Below, one piece after another: positions 55,620 to 64,000 of a DNA stretch of 64,000 bases (the first letter of the stretch is position 1; the number at the start of each line of letters is the position of its first letter). The stretch spans positions 31,686,087 through 31,750,086 of the forward strand of contig OZ010787.1 of assembly GCA_963932465.1 (NCBI GenBank), in the 5' to 3' direction. Made by a program: the position numbers and the translations under genes. The DNA comes from Maratus speciosus (Eukaryota > Arthropoda > Arachnida > Araneae > Salticidae). The notes under the pieces are model-generated. The model ran no database searches. It worked only from the letters and a program-made list of their open reading frames with translations, and was not told the DNA's origin.

Positions 55620-55827
55620 TTAACACTAGAACGGCGGGAAATTTTGCTCAAGTTTTATAAAAATATTTCACATCAGAATTTTTATTTGGAACTATTTAAC
55701 TTACTTATTTAAGTTATTTTTATGCAGCATATATTAATCATATATTATAAAAAAAATTCTGGTTCGAATCGAAATGCATTCATTCGTCAAGGGTCAAAAT
55801 GACCCCTCGCCGCCGTTCTAGTGCTAA
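55620..55827. mobile_element. family C MITE at the junction of the rearranged DD41D copy
   Basis: TTAA at 55620-55623 and the decayed CTAA at 55824-55827. Ends CACTAGAACGGCGGG and CGCCGTTCTAGTG, with the internal GGGTCAAAATGACCC. Confidence 0.75.
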
Positions 55828-56310
55828 AGACACCCTCGCGTGTAGAAGTTACATCTTTAGAAGTGTACGCCAATCGTTCCACCGACGCTGCCAAGCATGT
55901 ATCACAGTTGGTGGGCGCAATTTTGAACACTTATTACTGAATGCATTATTATTTACTTGTAAACTACATTGTAAATAAACATTTCATCTTTTTTATTCAT
56001 GTATTTCGTTCGATAAGTTTACCAGTTTTGCGCTTTTTTTTTAATTCAAAAATTTTGATTTCACACCAAAAATTTTCAAAAAAGACTTTTATGAGAAGTA
56101 ATTATGAAATGTCAAGAAAAGGATAGCATAAAAAGTTTCTGGTATGAATGAGAAATTTTGAAAATTATAAAAGGGGCCTAAATGCCCCCTAGTGTTTGTG
56201 TTTTTACCTTCATGTGTCACTTGGTCATATACATTCCTATACAATAAATGATTGTTACTTTGTGCTCTATATACCCTTAAAGTTTGTACCATGAGTTTAA
56301 AAACACCCTG
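55828..56310 (+). mobile_element. DD41D element 3' end with terminal repeat
   Basis: The transposase tail (VGGRNFEHLL at about 55908) and then the long right terminal repeat match 15700-16138 and end AAACACCCTG before TA at 56311. The orientation is opposite to the fragment at 55260-55619. Confidence 0.8.
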
Positions 56311-56312
56311 TA

Positions 56313-56560
56313 TATATACTCTAAATCGTGGTGAGAAGGTGGATGTATGTGATTTTTTTACTATTTCTATAGAGTAACTTATAGTACAAAATAAAAGAAG
56401 TACATATATTTTTTTGGGTGTGCGGGCGGAGCAAAGAATGGGGATATTATGTAAAATTCAGTTGGTGGTCGGATTGGAGATTTAGATCATCGATTAGTTT
56501 CTGCAACCAGAAAATAACAAGTAGGGCAAAAATATTTTCCATAATTCTAATAATTGTAAT
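56313..56560. other. unassigned stretch
   Basis: No gene or recognised repeat was seen. Confidence 0.35.
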
Positions 56561-56667
56561 AATGTTTTATAAATTAATATATTTTTTTTAAATTTAACAT
56601 TTTTTTTTCATAAATTGAAACAATAGAAAAATTTTAATATTTGAAAAATTTTAATTAAAACAATAAT

Positions 56668-56884
56668 TTAACTCTTTAATTCTGTCGGGATTTGTGAAGC
56701 ACATATATTGATCGTCAAAAGGTGCATGCGGAATTTGTTTTGGTCACCATTAATAAATGAATAATATTATTTAATTTTTTAATTGAAGGAGTTTTTGTTA
56801 TTTCACAAGTAAAGGGGACATTTGAAAAAACACGGTGTGCTCCAAATAAAATTTGTGTACGCGATGCGGTCTCGAAAGGGTTAA
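56668..56884. mobile_element. TTAA-flanked element (family L), copy 1
   Basis: Ends CTCTTTAATTCTGTCGGG and GCGGTCTCGAAAGGG, TTAA on both sides. Copy 2 is 60954-61170. Confidence 0.6.
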
Positions 56885-57460
56885 AGTGTAATGATTATTT
56901 GCTGGGTCAGACGACGTGTTAATTTTTATAACAGAAGGATAATGTAGAAAATTGTTTGTTTATTATTACAATAAAATAACTTATGTGACAAACAATATAA
57001 TCTAAAACATAATTGGCAGAACAAATTAAAAACAGATCAGTTTATTTTCTTCATGTTTCAAACCCTAGAAGAGGCATCTATTAATATATTTCATTCGGTC
57101 TGCTCTACGTTCTTAAAATTTTACAACAAATAAGTTAAACCAATTGAACAATTTAAAAAACAAATCAAACAATATGATACATAAAACCCATTAAAAACTT
57201 AGGTTCCGTTAAAAAGAAATCTAAATAATTTGTAAACTTTTTTCCTTTTTAAGTTTCAAATATTTGTATTGCATATTTTGTATTCTGCTTATGATGAGTG
57301 TGTACAAAATTATAAGGCACATGTAAAATACAAAAAAACATTTTTTAAAAGTCTAAGATTTATTTCGATTTAATTTGAAGGAAAATTTTAGGGATTTTTA
57401 CGGTATTTAAATTATCATATTATTTAAATTGTGTTTTTAATTTTTAATGTTCATTTGGTT

Positions 57461-57939
57461 TAACCCTTATCGGCGCGGAGTAATTCTGTTTATAAACTGA
57501 TGAAATGATAGACTGACATCAGAAATTATAAACGAGTTTATTGGAAAATACAAACTTTCTTATTTTCAAGTACGTTATAAATGGAAAATTTTAATTATAT
57601 ATTCTATATGTCAGTAAAATAAAAATTATGAATCCTTTTTTAAGGAAACTATCCGCATAAGCTCTAACTTATTTGTTACATAACTTTAACATTAACCATC
57701 GAAGTAACTGAATGAAATATATGAATAAATGTCCCTTCTCGGGCTTAAAAAATGTAGGAAAAAACTGATTTGTTTTTAATTTGTTCTGCAAATAACGTTT
57801 TTGTTTACATATTTTTTCACATTTTTATATTATTGTAATAATTAATAAATAATTAAACACATTTCTACATTATCCTTCCCCCATGAAAATTAAAACGTCT
57901 TCTTCCCCAGGAAATAATCAACAGTGCTTAAAGAGTTAA
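57461..57939. mobile_element. TTAA-flanked element (family M), copy 1
   Basis: Ends CCCTTATCGGCGCGG and CAGTGCTTAAAGAG with TTAA on both sides. Copy 2 is 61744-62225. Confidence 0.6.
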
Positions 57940-57995
57940 TTATATTTTTAATTTAAAAGTTTAAAAGATCAAAAATTTTCAATTGTTTAAAATTA

Positions 57996-58166
57996 TTGGG
58001 TCGTTTGGTAAGTCGTGTCCGTTTAGAAAAATCAATTCGTACCGGTAAATTCTATCATTTAATAATTAGACATTCATTCCTGTATCTAATGTCTAATAAT
58101 TACCGGGCAGGATTTTCCGGTGCGAATTGATTTTCCTAAACGGACACGACTTCCCGACCAGCCCAA
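57996..58166. mobile_element. mariner-type MITE, 171 bp, copy 1
   Basis: TTGGGTCGTTTGGTAAGTCG at the left and an inverted partner ending CCCAA, with TA on both sides. The ends resemble mariner termini. Copy 2 is 62283-62453; a diverged copy is near 32.7-32.86 kb. Confidence 0.75.
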
Positions 58167-58518
58167 TAATAAATTTAAAATTAAGAAGAAATATGTTTAA
58201 ATGGATTATTTATAATATATTAATTTACAAAAAAAGTATTACATTTATTAGAATTGTTTAAAGTTTTCTGCCCTACTTGCTAGTCAGTAGTTGCAGTAAC
58301 TAATCAATCATACAAAACCTATAATCCCACCCTCCTCCACCTGAAATTTACGCTACTTCCCCATCCTTTGATCAACCAGCACAGAAAGATTATATATATA
58401 TATATATATATTTTTTTTTTCTTTTTTTTTTTGCGCATATAAAGTGCCATGAAAAAATTCTCCACTGATGGTTTTTGAGAAACACTATTTCCGCAAATGA
58501 CGGCAACTTTAACGTTAA

Positions 58519-58770
58519 ATGTTCTGGCCAATCAGATTTCGAGATGTCAAAACCTGGTTGGGAAAACCAAAATATGTATCTGTTTTATTTGCTCAATTAC
58601 ACCGTGATCAACGCGTATTAGAAAAAAATGTTAAATACGAATGTTACGTATTTTTGTCCGTAGAATCCGAATCTGCAATAAAAAATGGGGGCTGTCATTC
58701 AAGATTTCAAAGTTGGACCCCCTCTGACCCCCAGGAGGTCGATTGCGGGGATGTAATTTGGTATCTCTGA
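58519..58770 (+). other. conserved open frame in duplicated segment, copy 1 (unknown)
   Basis: The 83-codon frame contains GKPKYVSVLFAQLHRDQR, and 63107-63319 has the same frame with substitutions and no indel. I recognise no domain. Shared frame may only reflect recent duplication, so coding status is unknown. Confidence 0.3.
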
Positions 58771-58789
58771 ATAGCTCTTTAAAATATAT

Positions 58790-58997
58790 TTAACCCTAGA
58801 ACTACCGAAAATTTTACTCAAGTTTTATAAAAATATTACACATCAGAATTCTTATTTAAAACTATTGAATTTATTTACTTAACTCATTATTGTCTGGTTT
58901 ACATATTTAGTTTATTTTAAAGAAATTTCTGGTTAGAATAAATATTTCGAGTGTACCCATCGGGTCCATTGGACCCGTCTGGTAGACGGAGGGTTAA
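58790..58997. mobile_element. family B MITE with a visible empty site
   Basis: TTAA-CCCTAGAACTACCG ... ACGGAGGG-TTAA. The sister segment reads ATATTTAACACGTATATTTT without it at 63337-63356, so the insertion and TTAA duplication are exact. Confidence 0.85.
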
Positions 58998-59079
58998 CAC
59001 GTATATTTTCGTTTTTTAATCTGCCTTGAATTTCTCGAGCGTTTCCAGAATTTTTGGACACTCCGTAGAACTTTTCAAC

Positions 59080-59509
59080 TTATTTAATTTAATTTAAGTT
59101 ATTTAGTTTAAACGGTTATAATTTCGCAATTTCAGTTATAAATAATGGTAGAAACAGATTTTCATTTTTACTGGTATGTGTTTACTTTGACGGTAGTTAG
59201 GTCGTGCGTTTCCGCCATATTGTGACAACCAGGGAAACAAACTGACAGATTTCAAGATACTGATACCAATAAAAAAAATTCAAATTTTTACGTCATTTTT
59301 GAGAAAAATTCCATGAATAAGACGTTTAAATAAGACGAAATTTTCTATTCCATTTTACTGTTGGGAGGTTTGCCTTTGCAGTAATCAGAAACAGAAGATC
59401 CTATTTTTAAAAAAAGCAGCTGCCATCTTGTGACACCCTCCTCAGTTACTTCAGTCGCCGTTGGTAGAAAGTACACTAAATGTCTCCTCCTCTTTATTCA
59501 TAACTTCAT
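59080..59509. mobile_element. 540-bp MITE, left end missing
   Basis: It matches the family from TTATAAATAATGGTAGAAAC through CTCCTCCTCTTTATTCATAA and ends AACTTCAT. Confidence 0.7.
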
Positions 59510-60529
59510 TGGAACCGACGATATAGCCCTGCCCTCTGATTTTTAGGCCTACGGGTTGACATATAAATGGCAGCTGTCGCAGTCTGATTTTTGTCATCGG
59601 TTCCTGAAATTAAAATACCGTTCATTTCGACAAGTTACAATCACCATATTTTTCCAGGATTAAATGTGGTACAGAATTATATTAAAAAATATCAGTATTT
59701 AAACTCCAATGACCATTCAAACGCTGAAAAAATTTATCTTCAATAGTCGCAATTTTTGTGCCATTGCGTTGGCCTAGTATTCAGAGGACTCTGATAAATT
59801 ACAACTCGATAAAAATGTTGTTTTATCATAATGGCTTAGTAGCTCTAGATCGAAGTAGACGTTTTATAAAAAAATACTTTCGTGTATAGATATGCATTTC
59901 GATCTCCTCATTTATTATCTATCACTTACTTCTGTATCTTTAACGTTTCTACATTTCATATCTTGCTGACGTATATAATTTGACTGCCACTACTGTTCTC
60001 GCTGGATTTTATCCAACCTCAGAAAGTTGGCTAATCAGCAAGTGTAAACGGTAGTCAAATGAATAAAAACTTTGAAAATAGATTCGTCCTTAAACATTGA
60101 TCATTCTGTAACCTCCAGCACGGCCAAACTCGATTTCCTGCCTTATACGATATTCACAAACACCCCCTTAGTTTCGTAATCGTTGAAGGACTACAGTCTC
60201 CGCCAGATGGCGCGAATACCTACTGTGTAAATTATGCTTATTAAGTATTACTGTCATACATAAAAATAGGAAAAACGTTTCTGTATATGCATTATAAAAG
60301 GTATAGATAATTTACGTATATTTTGCATCGGCGTTTTTTATACTGCAAATAGAAAAAGTGAAAGATTTGAAGATAAAATAAATAAATGCAATGCTTTAAG
60401 CATAAGCAACTAAAAATACATTAAATAACACGCTACTACAAAACGGAAAAGAAAGATTATAAATAAATTTCTGCATTTAATTACATTTAAATTATTAATA
60501 GCGTGAAACATTGAGAATTCTGACCGTAA
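59510..60529. other. unassigned stretch
   Basis: Less AT-rich in places. No gene, RNA or recognised repeat was seen. Confidence 0.4.
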
Positions 60530-60535
60530 AATATA

Positions 60536-60714
60536 CAGGGCTCCTAAATGGTCCGCCAATTGAATACCAATAAATTTTAACAGAAAATTTTATGGTAGTT
60601 TGCGCTAGAAATAACTTTCAAAGGTGTTCCGGGACGGTTTGTAAGAAAAATCTAAAAAGAACATTTTTCTAAAAAAATATTGGTATTCAGTTGGCGGACC
60701 ATTTGGGAGCCCTG
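60536..60714. mobile_element. CAGGGCTCC MITE, 179 bp, 6-bp duplication
   Basis: Ends CAGGGCTCCTAAATGG and CCATTTGGGAGCCCTG. AATATA flanks it on both sides (60530-60535 and 60715-60720). Confidence 0.8.
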
Positions 60715-60953
60715 AATATACAGTAAAAAAATTTAAAAATAACATTTACAAGTTTCAAAATATTAAGAAAATTAACTAAAACTTTTTCAAAAAACCGAAT
60801 TCTTCTCAAATCGGGATAACTTTTTAAACCGTTTAATTATTTTTTGCACCGTTTTTTGTAAATTAATATATTTTTTCAATTTAACATTTTTTTTCATAAA
60901 TTGAAACAATAGAAAAATTTTGATATTTGAAAATTTTTAATTAAAACAATAAT

Positions 60954-61170
60954 TTAACTCTTTAACACTGTCGGGATTTGTGAGGCACATATATTTATCG
61001 TCAAAAGGTGCATGTGGAATTTGTTTTGGGCAAAATTAATAAATGAATGAAGTCATTTAATTTTTTAATTAAAGTATTTTTTGGTATTTCACAAGTAATG
61101 GCGACAGTTGACAAAACACATTGTATTCCAAATAAAACTTGCGTACGTGATGCGGTCTCGAAAGGATTAA
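60954..61170. mobile_element. family L element, copy 2
   Basis: TTAA flanks; ends CTCTTTAACACTGTCGGG and GCGGTCTCGAAAGGA. Confidence 0.6.
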
Positions 61171-61743
61171 AGTGTAATGAATATTTGCTGGGGTAAACGA
61201 CGTGTTAATTTTCATAACAGAACGATAATGCAGAAAATTGTTTGTTTATTATTACAATAAAATAACTTATGTGACAAAAAATATAATCTAAATCATAATT
61301 GGCAGAACAAATTAAAAACAGATCAGTTTACTTTCTTCATTTTTGAAGCCCTAGCAGGGGCATTTATTAATATATCTCATTCAATTAGTTCTACGTTCTT
61401 AAATTTTTATAACAAATAAGTTAAACCAATTGAACAATTTAAAAAAATGTCAAACAATATGACACATAAAACCCATTAAAAACTTAGGTTCCGTTAAAAA
61501 GAAATCTAAATAAATTTTAAACTTTTTTCCTTTTTAAGTTGCAAATATTTGTATTGGAGATTTTGTATTATGCTTATGATGAATGTGTACAAAATAATAA
61601 GGCACATGTAAAATACAAGAAAACATATTTAAAAGTCTAAGATTTATTTCGATTTAATTTGAAGGGAAATTTTAGGGATTTTTAGGGTATTTACATTATC
61701 ATATTGTTTAAATTGTGTTTTTATTTTATAATGTTCATTTGGT

Positions 61744-62225
61744 TTAACCCTTACCGGCGCGGAGTAATTCTGTTTATAAACTGATGAAATGATAGACTGA
61801 TATCAGCATTTATAAACGTGTTTATTGGAGAATAAAAACTTTCTTATTTTCAAGTACGTTATAAATGGGAAATTTTAATTAAATATTTTGGGTGCCAGTA
61901 AAATAAAAATTATGAGTCCTTTTTAAAGGACACTGTCCGCAAAAGCTCTAACTTATTTGTTACAAAACTTTAACATTAAACATCGAAGTAACTGAATGAA
62001 ATATATGAATAAATGTCCCTTCTCGGGCTTAAAAAATGTAGGAAAAAACTGATTTGTTTTTAATTTGTTCTGCAAATAACGTTTTTGTTTACATATTTTT
62101 TCACATTTGTTATATTATTGTAATAATTAATAAATAATTAAACACTTTTCTATATTATCCTCCCCCCCATAAAAATTAAAACGTCTTCTCCCCCAGGTAT
62201 TAATCAACAGTGCTTAAAGAGTTAA
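61744..62225. mobile_element. family M element, copy 2
   Basis: TTAA flanks; ends CCCTTACCGGCGCGG and CAGTGCTTAAAGAG. Confidence 0.6.
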
Positions 62226-62282
62226 AGTATATTTTAAATTCAAAAGTTTAAAAGATCAAAAATTTTCAATTGTTTAAAATTA

Positions 62283-62453
62283 TTGGGTCGTTCGGAGAGT
62301 CGTGTCCGTTTGGAAAAATCAATTCGAACCGGAAAATTCTCTCATTTAATAATTAGACATTGATTCCTATATCTAATGTCTGATAATTACCGGGCAGGAT
62401 TTTCCGGTGACGAATGATTTTCCTAAACGGACACGACTTCCCGAACAACCCAA
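62283..62453. mobile_element. mariner-type MITE, 171 bp, copy 2
   Basis: TTGGGTCGTTCGGAGAGTCG at the left and a partner ending CCCAA at the right, TA on both sides, same length as copy 1. Confidence 0.75.
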
Positions 62454-63106
62454 TAATAAATTTAAAATTAGGAAAAAAATGTTAAAATGGAAAAAAATAT
62501 TAATTTACAAAAAAAGTATTACATTTATTAGAATTGTTGAATGTTTTCTGCCCTACTTGCTAGTCAGTAGTCGCAGTAACTAATCAATCATCAAAACCTA
62601 TAATCTCACCCTCCTCCAACTAAAATTTACTCTACTTCCCATCCTTTAATCAGCCAGCACAAAAAGATTTTATATGTTAGTTTGTTTTTTTGCTCCTTTA
62701 TGTCATTCTATAGTAATAATAAAAAAAAAATACACTCCCGTCCGGCCCCGAATTAAGTGATTTTTTTTTTTTTTGACAGCAGAAGACATCAAATCACAGA
62801 ATAACAACACACTCCGCCCCCAAATAATGAATACTATGATTTTTCTATTCGGGAGGGGAGGTGCTTATTTACTCGTTAAAATATCAAAATACGCAGTTTA
62901 TTATTTAAAAATGATAGACTTGATAAAAAGACATGCAAATAGAAAACTAATTTAATATATTTCTATTAATTTTTATGGAAAAAGCATATAAAGCGCCATG
63001 AAAACAATCTCCACTGATTGTTTTTGAGAAACACTATTTCCGCAAAAGACGGCAACTCTGACGTCAAAAGTTCTCGCCAACCAGATTTCGAGATGTCAAA
63101 ACCTGG

Positions 63107-63319
63107 TTGGGAAAACCAAAATATGTTTCTGTTTTATTTGCTCAATTACACCGTGATCAACGAGGATTAGAAAAAAATGTTAAATACAAAAGTTACGTTT
63201 TTTTGTCCGGAGAACCTGAATCTGCAATAAAAAATGGGGGTTATCATTCAAAATTTCAAAGTTGGAGCCCCTCTGACCCCCGGGGGGTCAGTTGCGGGGA
63301 TCAAATTTGGTATCACTGA
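63107..63319 (+). other. conserved open frame in duplicated segment, copy 2 (unknown)
   Basis: 70 codons, starting MGKPKYVSVLFAQLHRDQRG; parallels 58519-58770. No domain recognised. Confidence 0.3.
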
Positions 63320-63431
63320 GTAGCTTTTTTAAAAATATTTAACACGTATATTTTCGTTTTCAATCTACTTTGTATTTCTCGAGTTATTCTACAGTTTCCA
63401 GACTTTTCGGACACCCTGTATATGTCTATAC

Positions 63432-63580
63432 CAGGCGTGGCCAACTGTGGCACGCTCGCAACATCTAAATTTTTACAGTAATCATTGCCTTATGTAAGTA
63501 TCGAATCTCTGCGATTCAAGAAGTCGACTTTTTCTGTAAAATGTTTTTTGTATCCGGCGTGCTACAGTTGGCCACCACTG
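63432..63580. mobile_element. hAT-type MITE, 149 bp
   Basis: GTCTATAC (63424-63431) and GTCCATAC (63581-63588) agree in 7 of 8. Ends CAGGCGTGGCCAACTGTGG and CTACAGTTGGCCACCACTG. Confidence 0.8.
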
Positions 63581-63584
63581 GTCC

Positions 63585-64000
63585 ATACATTGCAAACAAT
63601 TTTCACTAAATCTGGCCATTATATGCGTTGATCTGAAATATTTAAGTATACAAAAAATTACAAAATAACATGTAAAATTAAATATCCTAATTCTGGACAG
63701 TCATGGTATAAAAGTAACCGGTTAAAATAAAAATATATTTACATGTTTCATAATAAAAAAATAAATAAATAAATAAATAAACAGGTCTTTTCGCCAATAT
63801 CCGACAGTCAACTCAAATCGATTTTTTTTAAACATGGATATTTCCATAATTCTTAATTATTTATAAAAAAATATATATATATCAGTACATTGCGAACGAT
63901 TTCAATACATTTAACCTTTATATGGGCTAATCTTAACTATACAAGCATTTAGAAAAATTACAAAATCACATATAAAATTAAATATTCTAATTCTGGACAG
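63585..64000. repeat. tandem duplication, about 300-bp unit, running off the window
   Basis: ATACATTGCAAACAATTTTC ... CTAATTCTGGACAG at 63585-63704 recurs as GTACATTGCGAACGATTTC ... CTAATTCTGGACAG at 63884-64000. AAAT and AT microsatellites lie between. Confidence 0.75.

Larger units (their letters stand above)
56561..59075. repeat. long duplicated segment, copy 1
   Basis: It matches 60855-63425 over about 2.3 kb with high identity. Shared contents in order: the TTAA element 56668-56884, the TTAA element 57461-57939, the mariner-type MITE 57996-58166 and a conserved tail with the frame 58519-58770. A family B MITE (58790-58997) is present only in this copy. The right end (TTTCCAGAATTTTTGGACAC) resembles a Tc1/mariner terminus. 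Confidence 0.8.
60855..63425. repeat. long duplicated segment, copy 2
   Basis: Same order as copy 1. It has about 330 bp at roughly 62660-62990 that copy 1 replaces with a TA/T microsatellite, and it lacks the family B MITE. The end TTTCCAGACTTTTCGGACAC then CCTGTA is a mariner-like terminus. Confidence 0.8.

Overview
This is nuclear DNA of an animal, very probably an arthropod and plausibly an arachnid. The species cannot be fixed from sequence alone. The evidence is the AT-rich composition, a Penelope-like element with a GIY-YIG domain, a BEL/Pao retrotransposon, an RNase H-bearing non-LTR element of the I/R1 kind, Tc1/mariner-type elements, and remnants of two dispersed arthropod gene-like families of unknown function. 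I found no intact host gene, rRNA, functional tRNA or CRISPR array. Almost every open frame belongs to a transposable element or its remains, or is a chance frame inside a repeat.

Layout. 0-3.7 kb: TTAA-flanked miniature elements (MITEs) and two Penelope fragments, one with a hammerhead-ribozyme-like core. 3.7-5.5 kb: a Tc1 element (DD34E, minus strand) with a spliceable 79-bp intron; an empty copy of its target lies at 6.0 kb. 5.6-11.7 kb: a MITE field, including a 540-bp element with a 10-bp target duplication. 11.7-16.1 kb: a DD41D Tc1/mariner-type element split by a 2.6-kb hAT-like element that carries minisatellite arrays. 16.1-25 kb: an uncharacterised gene-like repeat split by a 7.7-kb LINE, which is itself split by a 2-kb DNA transposon. 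25-28.4 kb: a large inverted repeat and a second copy of the gene-like repeat. 28.4-40.6 kb: non-coding DNA and many MITEs.

40.6-47.6 kb: a degenerate BEL/Pao element (minus strand) inserted in a TTAA MITE, with its 5' LTR later hit by the 10-bp-duplication MITE. 47.8-49.1 kb: a pseudogene of a second uncharacterised arthropod family. 49.5-50.9 kb: a Tc1-like element whose transposase has only two nonsense codons. 51-56.3 kb: MITEs and a rearranged DD41D fragment. 56.5-63.4 kb: a 2.3-2.6 kb segment present twice; one copy carries a TTAA MITE that the other lacks. 63.4-64 kb: a hAT MITE and the start of a tandem duplication.

Nothing here looks like a working multi-gene system. The window is of value as a stratigraphy of nested insertions: target duplications and paralogous empty sites give exact element ends and relative ages. 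Most nonsense mutations in the transposon genes can be read as C-to-T changes (CGA to TGA, CAG to TAG).
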